A DNA stretch of 64,000 nt, from contig CAZXLD010000001.1 in assembly GCA_964641965.1 (NCBI GenBank), positions 62,001 through 126,000 of the forward strand. The letters are read 5' to 3'. The stretch is from JAJDFU01 sp964641965. GTDB taxonomy: Bacteria > Bacteroidota > Bacteroidia > Chitinophagales > Saprospiraceae. The translations under genes were made by a program, and so were the position numbers. Below, piece after piece: positions 25,123 through 34,416 of the stretch; within the stretch, counting starts at the first letter, position 1; the number at the start of each line of letters is the position of its first letter. The notes beneath the pieces were generated by a model. That model did not search any database. It worked only from the letters and a program-made list of their open reading frames with translations, and was not told the DNA's origin.

Positions 25123-27669
25123 TTATTCTTCCACCAGTTCAAACTTGTAGATCAAACGCTCTAGAATGGGTGCTTTGGTTCTAGGATCTTCATTGTTCAG
25201 GAAAATATCAATATAAACTTCCTCACTCTCATCCTTTTCGGTGCTGTCAAAGAGGATGTGAATGGTACCGCTTTCTCCCGGAGGGACTGGATCAGTAGAA
25301 TAATCAGTCTCAGTGCATTCGCAAGCCGATACCAGGGAAATGGACAAGTCTACATCACCGTGATTGACAAACTCAAAAGTGTGTTCCTTTTTTTCACCTC
25401 TTTTAACGACTCCAAAATCGACTACTCGCTCTCCGAACACCATAACAGGGACATTTTTCAAATTCTTTTGTCCATGCAAAGAAGACATCGGGCTGATGAG
25501 TGAGTCCTGAATTTTATAGTCTTGCTTATCGGAAGGGAGGATGGTTGGAAGCGCATCAGTTTTCTTCCGGATACTTGTCCTTTTTATCGTAATCGTTTTG
25601 GGTCCGGCCAGAATTTTAAACTCGGTACGGCGGTTAACAAAATTTGCATTTTCCCGCTCCTTTTCGGATGGAATAGCCTTGATGAATGCTTCAGTAAGGC
25701 TATCGCCCACACTTAAAAAAGGATATAAATTCGCCTGCCGTTGTTTGACCACAAATGGTTTGGTTTCTCCATAACCCTTGGCCTCGATCCGGCTTCTGGA
25801 GATACCGTTGCGAACCAACCACCGCCGGGCCGACTCTGCCCTTCGCTGTGAAAGGTTGATATTATAGTCATCATTCCCTCGATAATCGGTGTGGCTACTT
25901 AATTCGATAACCATATCCGGATATTCTGTCATCAGATCAAATACGACCTGTAGATCGGATTCTGCCTCATCGCGTATCCGGTCCGAATCAAAGTCGTACA
26001 AAATATTTTCCAGCACAATAGCTTCTTCCAATGAAATGGTATCAAATTCAGGTTCCGTGGGCAAGACCGGTTTTTGCTTCAGGAAAAACCGGTGTTCAAT
26101 CGTCTTGGACTCTCTAATATCGACGGTATTGAAGGTGACGGAGTCCGGAAAATAGCCGGGTGCGGTGGCAACCACTTTATAGTATTTTTCCAAATCGAGG
26201 CTGTAATCGAATCGGTTGCCTTTTTCGCTAAATCGGATATTGGGATCTTCCTGGCGATTTCCTTCGTACGGATAAAGCAAGGTGCTACCGCCTACCAGTG
26301 GTTGTTCATCCTCCGTAAATAGTCCCACCACCAGATCAGCATAAACCTCTGGAATGGTAAAACCATAAATATCATAGCAGCAAGTCCGGTTTTCCAGGGA
26401 GCGCGCACCTTCACCGGCACGATTGGAAACGAGGAACCCATTGTAGCCTTCTCGGTCTACAGAGAAGTAAAGATCATTGACAGAGGAATTAAATCCCTTA
26501 CCCATGTTTTCCGGTTCAGTCCAGGTGCTCCCATCCCAAACGGAGAAGAAAATATCAAAGCCACCGATCCCAGGATGACCGGTAGAGCTAAAGTACAAGG
26601 TACCGTCGAAATAGTATGGAGACTCCTCATCCCCTTTCGTATTAATTTTCTTTCCCAGATTCACTGGAATACCATAGACCCCTTCACTTTCACGAGGTGC
26701 GTAAAAAAGGTCAAACCCTCCTTCACCTCCTGGCATATCAGATGAAAAGATTAATACCTCTCGACCAAACAATTCACCAACTGTGGGATTCTTGACAATG
26801 AAATCACCATTAATCCCTTGCACTTCTTGAGCAGGCCCCCAATTTCCATCTCCACCGACGCTGTAGTATATTTTTCCTCCTACAAGTTCGCTGGATTTGA
26901 ACTCCCCTCGAACGAAAAACATGCGATTACCATCTGGAGCAAGGGTAACATTAATGGTATGGGTTTCCGGTCGATTGACATTATCTCCCAAAGCTGAGGG
27001 TTCCTCCCACCCCCGTTCACCCATTGATGAAGTGAATACACGAGAGTAAGCATCTGCTAGACCTTCACTGGAAACCTGGACTACATCTTCCAGTTCGAAA
27101 CTGGTGAAATAGATCATGTTCCCATTCCTCGACATGATGGGTGAATATTCCGAATTTCGGGTATTGACGTCCCGGCCGGCGTTATCGACTTCTACGCCTC
27201 GGCTTTTCTCGGGCATATTCATCGCCATGCGGGCACCTTCCAGTTCGGCTCTAGCCAATGTGATCAGGGAATCGTCCTCGGCAAGCGCGATAAATTCGAT
27301 AAATGCCTCCTCAGCCTCTTCGTAGTTTCCATTCATTTTCATGACCCGGCCCAGGTTGTAATATAGATCGGAGTAGCGTCCTTCTTCTTCGTCTCTTCTC
27401 AAGACACTACGGTACCTGCGTTCGGCTGTACTGTAATTCCGAACCTTATAGTTTAGGTCCGCCAGCACGGGAAGTAACTCACGGTCTTTTCGCTCTTCGT
27501 ATGCTTTTTCGTACCAATCCAAAGCGTGATAGTAGTCAAAGCTATCCATGGCTTCTTTTGCGACTGAAAGCATGGTCTCATAAGAGGGTTTATTCATGGG
27601 TTGCGCAACCGAATGAAGAGCGCCGAATAAACATAAGCCGGAAAAGAGGATAATCGATCTGAAATTCAT
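25123..27669 (-). CDS. PorE-like OmpA-family protein with TPR, PD40 propeller and an extra DUF1573 domain
   Basis: The 848-residue exported protein (signal MNFRSIILFSGLCLFGALHSVAQ) has TPR repeats (~30-150), a PD40/WD40-like propeller (~165-430; YSPIMSRNGNMIYFTS, ESPYYFDGTLYFSS, PGIGGFDIFFS), a carboxypeptidase-regulatory-like domain (~445-530), and an OmpA C-like peptidoglycan-binding domain (~545-700; ELSSHTDYRGNDDYN, SQRRAESARRWLV). This matches the T9SS component PorE. Unusually, a DUF1573 beta-domain is appended (~755-845; VVDFGVVKRGEKKEHTFEF, VSACECTET). It follows a PorP/SprF gene on the same strand, the usual arrangement, with 129 bp between. It likely ties the outer-membrane partner to peptidoglycan. 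Confidence 0.88.
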   Translation of the reverse strand: MNFRSIILFSGLCLFGALHSVAQPMNKPSYETMLSVAKEAMDSFDYYHALDWYEKAYEERKDRELLPVLADLNYKVRNYSTAERRYRSVLRRDEEEGRYSDLYYNLGRVMKMNGNYEEAEEAFIEFIALAEDDSLITLARAELEGARMAMNMPEKSRGVEVDNAGRDVNTRNSEYSPIMSRNGNMIYFTSFELEDVVQVSSEGLADAYSRVFTSSMGERGWEEPSALGDNVNRPETHTINVTLAPDGNRMFFVRGEFKSSELVGGKIYYSVGGDGNWGPAQEVQGINGDFIVKNPTVGELFGREVLIFSSDMPGGEGGFDLFYAPRESEGVYGIPVNLGKKINTKGDEESPYYFDGTLYFSSTGHPGIGGFDIFFSVWDGSTWTEPENMGKGFNSSVNDLYFSVDREGYNGFLVSNRAGEGARSLENRTCCYDIYGFTIPEVYADLVVGLFTEDEQPLVGGSTLLYPYEGNRQEDPNIRFSEKGNRFDYSLDLEKYYKVVATAPGYFPDSVTFNTVDIRESKTIEHRFFLKQKPVLPTEPEFDTISLEEAIVLENILYDFDSDRIRDEAESDLQVVFDLMTEYPDMVIELSSHTDYRGNDDYNINLSQRRAESARRWLVRNGISRSRIEAKGYGETKPFVVKQRQANLYPFLSVGDSLTEAFIKAIPSEKERENANFVNRRTEFKILAGPKTITIKRTSIRKKTDALPTILPSDKQDYKIQDSLISPMSSLHGQKNLKNVPVMVFGERVVDFGVVKRGEKKEHTFEFVNHGDVDLSISLVSACECTETDYSTDPVPPGESGTIHILFDSTEKDESEEVYIDIFLNNEDPRTKAPILERLIYKFELVEE

Positions 27670-27724
27670 GGCGTCAATCTGTAATAGTAGGCGAATGGCG
27701 ATTTACATTTTCAACGAACAAGTA

Positions 27725-27732
27725 CAAAGGTA
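27725..27732 (-). promoter_or_regulatory. Putative -7 element (TACCTTTG) of the PorE-like gene
   Basis: The reverse strand reads TTACCTTTGTAC, an exact TAnnTTTG. Transcription would start near 27718, giving a ~49-nt leader, so the PorE-like gene may have its own promoter in addition to read-through from porP. No TTG at proper spacing was seen. Confidence 0.45.
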
Positions 27733-27798
27733 AGGTGTGTAAGGGGATTAGTTGTTTGCTACCAACAATTTAGCCATTACCAAAAGGATTTAAAACTT

Positions 27799-28863
27799 CT
27801 AGAAATGTGGGCATAAAATAGCTGGGGGTACCTGAGGCCGTTTGGAGAGGGCGAGAATGTAATAGGCGGCTACCTCCAGGCTTCCCTGGTTCCCGGAAGT
27901 GTTGGCCAGGCTTGAAAAAGTAATATCATAGCTCGCTCTTACTCGGAGGGATTTCCAGTCTACTCCTGCAATAACCTGACCGGCATCGCCAATCCGATAA
28001 CCTGGCCCCAAAGACAGGGTGATGTCCTGTTGGGGGTTAAGCTTATAGCCTACCAGTGCCTGAATCGACGTATTACTGCCGCCCCCTTGCACGGTTTGAA
28101 AGAAGACGGAAGGGGTTAATGAGAGTTGGTCGGTAAAGGCAAGCGACAAATTGGCATGGGCCAAATAGGTGAAATTGAGCTGATTGCCTTGATTATCCAT
28201 AACATTCGGATCCGCAGTCAAAACTCCAATGTCCGGCCGTGTCAAATGGTTGATTGCGAAACCTACTTCCAGCATAGTCTTGGGAGAAAAGGTTCGCCGG
28301 AATAATAAGCCGGCATTCAGGTCAAAGCCACTTTCATTCGGATTCATCATGGCTCTATCATTGCCATCAGTCAATGGATCATTGTTAGTGCCAATGACTC
28401 GTTCCAACTCATCGCCAAAAAAGAAGCTGCTATTCCCTGCACTGATATCAAGTCTTCGTTGAATGCTTCCCAGGCTAACTCCAAGTGTCAAGACCGTGGT
28501 GCGAGTTTTATTTAGAGAGAGATGGTAACTGACACTGGCCATAAATTGAGTGGATGAAAAACCGGCTCGACCAGCTTGGTCACTTAAAAACATGCCTCCT
28601 ACGCCGATCCAATCCAGCTTTCCAATACCTTGGAGAATTGGGGCATCGGCATAAAAAGATGGAGTTCGGAACTGCTCGCTCAAATAGCCGAGCCCCCATT
28701 GGTCTCGATAGATACCCCCTATCCGAACTGTCCCGGGGAAAGCTCCGGTTAGGGCTGGGTTCAGGCTAAGAGGAGCCATATTGAATAAAGTGTAATGAAA
28801 ATCCTGGGCACAAAGTGGGGATAGGCCAATCAGGAACAAGAAGGGAAGTAAAAAACGCTTCAT
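27799..28863 (-). CDS. PorP/SprF family type IX secretion system membrane protein
   Basis: The 354-residue barrel has a signal peptide (MKRFLLPFLFLIGLSPLCAQ) and the family opening DFHYTLFNMAPLSLNPALTGAFPGTVRIGGIYRDQW, with PSFYADAPIL, WIGVGGMFLSDQAGRAGF and SVSYHLSLNKT. PorP/SprF proteins are outer-membrane parts of the T9SS, often needed for export or surface attachment of a particular large adhesin. Most such genes follow a giant SprB-like adhesin gene; here none is adjacent (the upstream neighbour is a small divergent gene), so the partner substrate must be encoded elsewhere. It pairs with the downstream PorE-like gene. Confidence 0.92.
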   Translation of the reverse strand: MKRFLLPFLFLIGLSPLCAQDFHYTLFNMAPLSLNPALTGAFPGTVRIGGIYRDQWGLGYLSEQFRTPSFYADAPILQGIGKLDWIGVGGMFLSDQAGRAGFSSTQFMASVSYHLSLNKTRTTVLTLGVSLGSIQRRLDISAGNSSFFFGDELERVIGTNNDPLTDGNDRAMMNPNESGFDLNAGLLFRRTFSPKTMLEVGFAINHLTRPDIGVLTADPNVMDNQGNQLNFTYLAHANLSLAFTDQLSLTPSVFFQTVQGGGSNTSIQALVGYKLNPQQDITLSLGPGYRIGDAGQVIAGVDWKSLRVRASYDITFSSLANTSGNQGSLEVAAYYILALSKRPQVPPAILCPHF

Positions 28864-29109
28864 AGGTTTTGGTCATGTGGAACGCTAATATGGCAAAAGG
28901 AATTCATTTCCTTATATTTCATGAGGTAGGATGACCGACCAATTTAGGCTTTGGAAATATGAGCGACGAAGATTTGAAACGGTATATCTTAAGTAGCCCA
29001 CTGAAATCGATGATGTTTTCGAGTTTGCCTGCTTCATAAAACCTATTGGGCTTGGTTTAAATGTGTCGAGCTATCGCTATCTTGCTAGTTCAATAAGCCA
29101 TGTTGAGTT

Positions 29110-29481
29110 ATGCCTGAAGCCCAGATTTACCTCGACTTTGAGGTTGAAGACGGCTATTTGTATCTGCTATTATGGAACGCCGGGGATGGTGCTGCATTGC
29201 AACCCAGGTTTAAATTTGAACCTGCTTTAAAGGGATTTGGCCAAACTCGAGTGGTTTCCAACCTTTCTTTATTCAGACGAATGACCTACTTCGCACCAGG
29301 TAAGCGTTTCCAGCTTTTTGTAGACGATCTCGGTAGTTTTTTCAAACCCTTTGGAGAAAAGGATCCCCTATTTTCAATCTCCATCGTCTACCGGGATGAA
29401 CGGAATAAACCACACAGAAAACAGATTGTACACAATTTGGGGATCTACAAAGACCTACCTATCCTCATTAAAAACACATAA
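29110..29481 (+). CDS. Unknown 123-residue beta-rich protein next to the tube protein
   Basis: The function is not recognised. The protein has no signal peptide or membrane helix. Alternating hydrophobic residues (AQIYLDFEVEDGYLYLLLWNAGD) and the central VVSNLSLFRRMTYFAPGKRFQLFVDDLG suggest a small Ig-like beta-sandwich of the kind with L-W-N-x-G-x-G-x-A and APGK turns. It ends four bases before the start of the tube-protein gene, so the two are almost certainly translated from one message and may interact. The ATG at 29110 follows TGTTGAGTT, with no better upstream start. Confidence 0.65.
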   Translation: MPEAQIYLDFEVEDGYLYLLLWNAGDGAALQPRFKFEPALKGFGQTRVVSNLSLFRRMTYFAPGKRFQLFVDDLGSFFKPFGEKDPLFSISIVYRDERNKPHRKQIVHNLGIYKDLPILIKNT

Positions 29482-29484
29482 ACC

Positions 29485-29916
29485 ATGGCAGACCAACCAC
29501 TCGTCAACTTTCATTTTCAGGTAGAATGGGGCGGATCCAAAATTGGTTTTTCCGAAGTATCCGGTTTGGGTATGAAAACCGAAGTGCTAAAATATCGGAA
29601 TGGCGCTAGTCCCGAGTATCATGTCATTAAAATGCCAGGGGCTATCAAGTACTCAAATATTGTGTTGAAACGAGGTATGATGATGGGAGATAATGAGTTT
29701 TATGATTGGTGGAATACCATTCAACTCAATCAAGTGGAGCGCAGAGATATTACCATTTCTTTGCTAAACGAAAATCACGAACCTGTGGTGATTTGGAAGG
29801 TAAGAAATGCATTTCCGGCCGAATTGAATTGGGAGCCACTTTCCAGTCAAAACAATGCAGTATTTATAGAAGTGTTGGAATTGGCACACGAGGGTATACG
29901 AGCAGAGGCTGTATAG
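29485..29916 (+). CDS. Phage tail tube-like protein (gp19/TIGR02241 family), orphan
   Basis: The 143-residue protein belongs to the conserved 'phage tail region' family that includes T4 gp19-like inner-tube proteins of extracellular contractile injection systems (Afp1/Pvc1). The signature is clear: PLVNFHFQVEWGGSKIGFSEVSGLGMKTEV, YRNGASPEYHVIKMPG, NIVLKRGMMMGDNEFYDWW, RDITISLLNE and VWKVRNAFPAELNWEPLSS. The length is standard. No sheath, baseplate, spike, AAA ATPase or measuring protein gene lies within the window, and the downstream gene is a MATE transporter. It may be a stand-alone tube-like protein, a remnant, or a part supplied in trans to a system elsewhere. Confidence 0.88.
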   Translation: MADQPLVNFHFQVEWGGSKIGFSEVSGLGMKTEVLKYRNGASPEYHVIKMPGAIKYSNIVLKRGMMMGDNEFYDWWNTIQLNQVERRDITISLLNENHEPVVIWKVRNAFPAELNWEPLSSQNNAVFIEVLELAHEGIRAEAV

Positions 29917-30074
29917 TCCTCAATAATCCTGCTTAAAATTCTATTGCCCCTGACTACTTTTGATCAGCGCATCTCGCTCAGTTGAATGGATACCCTTGCC
30001 TCTATTGATTTTGCGCTGCCTTATTTTCGTAGATTTTCTTTTCCGGAGGTCAAATCTTCCGGCCTTCCGGACCG

Positions 30075-31414
30075 ATGAAGCTTTCATCCGACTATCGTCA
30101 AAGTTTCCAAAGTATCTTTAAATTGGCCTTACCCTTAATTGTGGGTCAGGTAGGTCAAGTGCTGGTAGCAGTAGCGGACAATATCATGGTGGGCCAGCTG
30201 GGAACCTTCGAACTGGCAGCAATTTCGCTTGGAATAGCCATATTCTCGGTTTTTTTGTCATTGGATTGGGGTTGAGCTTTGCGCTTCCACCCCTGATCGC
30301 GGAGGCCTTTGGTCAATCCGACCACAAACGAATCGCCGCAAACCTGGCGAATAGTTTATACATCAATTTAGCTTATGCCTTAGTCAGCATATCCGTGATT
30401 GAGCTACTTATTCCCCATTTGGATAAGCTGGGGCAAGAGCCGCAAGTAGTAGAAAATGCCATTCCCTACCTTAGGCTATCCATGTATTCCATGTTGCCAT
30501 TTATGGCTTTTCAAGCATTTCGTTCGATGTCGGATAGCATGGGGGATACGGCGCTGAGCATGAAGGCTCTGCTTCTTGGAAACGCCTTGAATATCGGCTT
30601 GAACTACCTGTTTATTTTTGGAAAATTAGGGGCTCCGCAGATGGGGGTGTTGGGGGCCGGGCTGAGCTCACTGATTGCGCGAAGTTTCATGGTCTTTCTT
30701 TGGTTGGGGTTCATCTGGAAGAAAAAGGAATTCCGCGATCCTGTGGGACGGCTTGCGCAGAATCAATTTGACTCGGATTTAATTAAACAGTTATTTGGGC
30801 TTGGGTTTATTACGGCTTTACAAATGTTGTTTGAGGTATCCTTGTTTTCGGGCTCAACCCTAATTATGGGCATGATTGGGGAGGTACCTCAAGCCGCGCA
30901 CCAGATTGCCCTAAACCTCATTACCATCACTTTTATGGTCACGACGGGCTTTTCTGTAGCCGCCACTATTACGGTAGGCCAACACCTGGGAAGCGGACAT
31001 CTGGAGAAAATAAAAGTATCCGGATTTACAGCTATTGGCATGTCAGCCACTTTTATGGCAATAACTGCGATAGGTTTCTTACTGTTTAGGCATCATCTTC
31101 CCTACCTCTATATTCAGGAAGTTGAGGTGGTAGATATGGCTGCTTCTCTGTTGGTATTTGCTGCCTTATTTCAGATCTCTGATGGCGTTCAAGTCTCGGC
31201 TCTAGGTGCCTTGCGGGGGCTACAAGATGTGAATATACCGGCCATATTCACATTTATTGCCTATCTGTTGATTGGTCTGCCACTAGCCTGGGTCGGAGCA
31301 TTTACCCTAAACCTGGGACCCTCAGGAGTATGGCTAGGTCTGCTAGCAGGATTGAGCATTTCCGCACTGTTGAATAGCTTTCGCTTTAATTATTTGCAGC
31401 AAAAATTGACGTAG
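30075..31414 (+). pseudogene. MATE family multidrug/Na+ antiporter, interrupted by a one-base frameshift
   Basis: Two overlapping frames together encode a full MATE transporter. The first (30075-30275) gives MKLSSDYRQSFQSIFKLALPLIVGQ through AAISLGIAIFSVF and then stops as FLSLDWG. The second continues GLSFALPPLIAEAFGQSD to the end at 31414. The break falls in a run of seven T (30250-30256); one more T would restore VFFVIGLGLSF and a 446-residue protein, the normal family length. Nothing else is damaged, so this is a sequencing error, a recent mutation, a phase-variation tract, or transcriptional slippage. MATE proteins export cationic drugs in exchange for Na+ or H+. Substrate unknown. Confidence 0.88.
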
Positions 31415-31448
31415 TAGGTTCCTTGTCGTGGGAAAAATAGCTTGATTA

Positions 31449-34316
31449 TCAAGGGATCCGAATTAATGCCTTATTCTTTCCTTCCTCCCAAGCCCCCTGT
31501 AGTCGAAGGACTTTGGAATTGCTATCCCAAAAGCAAGCTGAATCTGGCTGGCCCTTTGTCAAAGATTTGGAATTATAGTTCTTTCCTTGCCATTTGACTC
31601 GTAGGGGTGCCTCTTCCAGGCCTATCAATTCAATAGAAACACGTTCACCCTCAATATCAGACCTGCTTGTGACAAGCTGCTTGACCTGAAGGGTAAGTAG
31701 GTCATCGTCGAGCTGCGAGCTCCCAATAAACAGGGTGTAATGTCCATTTTCAAGTGTTTCAGGCATGAGGCCGTCATCTACAAAGGCAGTGTCCGAGATA
31801 GTGCCATTTTCCCGGGGGAGAAACACGCGCCAAGAGGAATGGCCTTTTTCCCATTGTTGTGAGTTACCCGATGTTAGATTTTGAGGAATCCAGGCACCAG
31901 CCTTGGCCAATACAGGTATACGATCCAATGTGGTTTCCAGTGTGACCATCTGACCTCCTTTGAACCGTTCGCCTGAGATAAAATCATACCAGATTCCAGC
32001 CGGCAGGTATACGGCTTTTTCTTTCGCTCCTTTTTTAAGGATAGGGGCAATCAATAAGTCTTCTCCCCAGTAGTATTGCTGGTCTTGAAATGATTTGGCT
32101 TCCTCATTCAGAGATTCAAAAACGATAGACCTGGCCAAGGGCAACCCGGTTTCATATGCCTCTTTCGCCAAAGTGTAGGTGTATGGCAATAATCGATACC
32201 GCAATTGGATAGCATCGCGTACTCGATTTAGGGTCTTTTTAGAAAAAAAGATGGGCTCAGGTTGTATGCCGGTAGCATCTCCGTGGATACGCATTATGGG
32301 TACAAATGTGCCCATTTGTACCCAGCGGACATACAGTTCTTCATCTTTAGGCCCCCCTGTAAAACCGCCTAAGTCGGAATGCATGTAGGGAATGCCGACC
32401 AGCCCTGCCCCCAACATAATGGGTACCTGCGCCCGGAAAGCCTCCCAACTTCGACTTACGTCACCTGACCAGGGAAATACCGAATACCGTTGCATGCCGG
32501 TTGTGCCGGATCGATTCAGATTGAATAACCTGCGATCTGGAAAGTCCTTTTTGTATCCTTCTTCTAAAATTTTGGACCAGTAATTCGAATAGAGATTATG
32601 TACTTGACGCGCACTTCCCTTGGCATGCAGCATGGAGGGAGGATGATTTTCAGGTTCACCGCTATCACACCACCAGCCGTGGATACCCACAGTTTCCATT
32701 TGATCTTTGTATCGCTCCCAAAACCAGGCTCGTGCTTCCGGCATAAACACATCCAAAATACCAGCAGGTCCTGCCCAAAAATCGGGAATAACAAAGGGCT
32801 CACCCCTGGCATTTGTTGCGAGTAAGTCTTGTTCAACCAAGCTATTCCAATACCGAGTTCCCTTTATAAAATAGCTTTCACTGATCAAGATGGTTTTTAT
32901 ATCCTGTTCTTCCAGGGTCCGCACCATGCCCTTTGGATCCGGCCATTGCTCGAGCTTCCAGGTAAAATCCCCCATTCGATCTTTATCCCCAAACCAATAG
33001 AGGTCGATCAATATGGCGTCTAAAGGGATGCCTGCATTCAGGGTTTTTTGGGTAATAGCTAATGCCTCAGTCTGGGTGCGATATCCAAAACGGGATTGGA
33101 TATAGCCCAATGCCCAAAGCGGTGGTAGTGGTTGTCTCCCCGTGAGCGCTGTAAATTTTTTTACAATGGCTGCCGGGTTATCACCGGGGATGACAAAAAT
33201 AGAAAGTAGCGTATCCTGGATGCCCATTTCCCAAACCCCTTCCTCCGTTTTGCCAAAATCAACATATCCGGGTCGATAGCTATCGATTAGTAATCCATAT
33301 CCTGCCGAGCTAATGAAGAAGGGAATGGATATATTAAGCGCTGTTTCGCCGTAGGTATAGCCATAGTTGGCAGTGTTGTAAAGATAAAAGCGCTCTCCTC
33401 GCCTGTTGGTGGAAATGGCTCTGGATCCTCCGCCATAAACCTCTTCCCCATCTTTCAACTTGATCCTTAACCCGCTCACTCCACCGAGTAGCGGATCTTG
33501 ATCGTCATAAAAAAAACCTTCTGCTAATTCTAGGATGACCTTGTTTTGATTGACCAAGCCAATAGTAAAAGGGTCCTGGTAGATCCTTAAATCTAATTCC
33601 CCCAGTTGCAGTCGATTTTCGGATTGCTTTGGTTGAATTTCTTTAAAGATGCTGGCATTATCCGGTGGGATGATAACGGCTTCCGAGATGGGGTAAGTCG
33701 TACCCCCACCAGGTTGGAAAACAATATTGGCAATGCCCCCCGGATATTTGCTAACGGAAACGGACTGCCGGCCATTACTCAAAAAAAGACGTCCGTCAAA
33801 TAAGGTTTCTCGTTGGGGAAGTTTTTGGATAAAATCTCCATCTCTGCCATCTGCCAGTTCCAACGGACCATTCGGGTGTTTTTGAATGGCTGGGTAATAA
33901 ATGTCGGATTCATCTTCCGCTTTACCGACGATGGTGCCGGTAACATCCCGAAAGACCAACCCCATTTGCAAGAAGGTTTCCTCTTTAGGCAAACCATAAA
34001 AGGACCGAATGTGAAACCGAGCCTGGTAGGTGTTTGCATCTATCCGGACCATTCTCACTCGGGGGTCATCTTCCCCCCAATTCCCTTGCACAAAGCGCCA
34101 TCCGGAGGGCTCAAATGGAGTACCCGTAATCACTCCGGTATGGAAGTAAATGGTTCCTTCGTGGTTTAGGAGCGCACGGTTTCCACGGTCTGTATGAAAG
34201 GTGAGAGTGATGGTATCATCTACAGTTGGATTTACCGGAATACAGGTAACAACTTGGCTATAAAGAGCGGTATACGTAACCAGTACAACGGCTGACCAGA
34301 GGATTCGGAGTTGCAT
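31449..34316 (-). CDS. Glycoside hydrolase family 31 (alpha-glucosidase-like), secreted
   Basis: The 955-residue exported enzyme starts MQLRILWSAVVLVTYTALYSQ, a signal peptide; a longer frame to 34364 overlaps the divergent promoter region and is rejected. Residues ~20-150 form a beta-sandwich like those before bacterial GH31 domains. The GH31 barrel contains WALGYIQSRFGYRTQTE, LDAILIDLYWFGDKDRMGDF, the nucleophile Asp in GWWCDSGEPENHP (near residue 548), and the acid/base Asp in FPWSGDVSRSWEAF (near 615), followed by YMHSDLGGFTGG. Both catalytic residues are intact. GH31 enzymes act on alpha-glucosides or alpha-xylosides; the exact substrate is open. No SusC/SusD genes are nearby, so it is not in a polysaccharide utilisation locus. 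Confidence 0.9.
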   Translation of the reverse strand: MQLRILWSAVVLVTYTALYSQVVTCIPVNPTVDDTITLTFHTDRGNRALLNHEGTIYFHTGVITGTPFEPSGWRFVQGNWGEDDPRVRMVRIDANTYQARFHIRSFYGLPKEETFLQMGLVFRDVTGTIVGKAEDESDIYYPAIQKHPNGPLELADGRDGDFIQKLPQRETLFDGRLFLSNGRQSVSVSKYPGGIANIVFQPGGGTTYPISEAVIIPPDNASIFKEIQPKQSENRLQLGELDLRIYQDPFTIGLVNQNKVILELAEGFFYDDQDPLLGGVSGLRIKLKDGEEVYGGGSRAISTNRRGERFYLYNTANYGYTYGETALNISIPFFISSAGYGLLIDSYRPGYVDFGKTEEGVWEMGIQDTLLSIFVIPGDNPAAIVKKFTALTGRQPLPPLWALGYIQSRFGYRTQTEALAITQKTLNAGIPLDAILIDLYWFGDKDRMGDFTWKLEQWPDPKGMVRTLEEQDIKTILISESYFIKGTRYWNSLVEQDLLATNARGEPFVIPDFWAGPAGILDVFMPEARAWFWERYKDQMETVGIHGWWCDSGEPENHPPSMLHAKGSARQVHNLYSNYWSKILEEGYKKDFPDRRLFNLNRSGTTGMQRYSVFPWSGDVSRSWEAFRAQVPIMLGAGLVGIPYMHSDLGGFTGGPKDEELYVRWVQMGTFVPIMRIHGDATGIQPEPIFFSKKTLNRVRDAIQLRYRLLPYTYTLAKEAYETGLPLARSIVFESLNEEAKSFQDQQYYWGEDLLIAPILKKGAKEKAVYLPAGIWYDFISGERFKGGQMVTLETTLDRIPVLAKAGAWIPQNLTSGNSQQWEKGHSSWRVFLPRENGTISDTAFVDDGLMPETLENGHYTLFIGSSQLDDDLLTLQVKQLVTSRSDIEGERVSIELIGLEEAPLRVKWQGKNYNSKSLTKGQPDSACFWDSNSKVLRLQGAWEEGKNKALIRIP

Positions 34317-34416
34317 ATTGAAAGGGTTGGCGAGGGAAATTAATATTTTTTCGGAGCTAAGCACCGAATCTGTAATGGATTGGGAATTTCTATCTTACCC
34401 GATAAATGGAAGCGAA

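Noticed and set aside
29110..29916. Prophage or full contractile injection cluster
   Set aside because: Only the tube gene and one small partner are present; neighbouring genes are a T9SS pair and a MATE transporter.
31449..34316. Polysaccharide utilisation locus around the GH31 gene
   Set aside because: No SusC/SusD pair, regulator or other glycosidase lies nearby.
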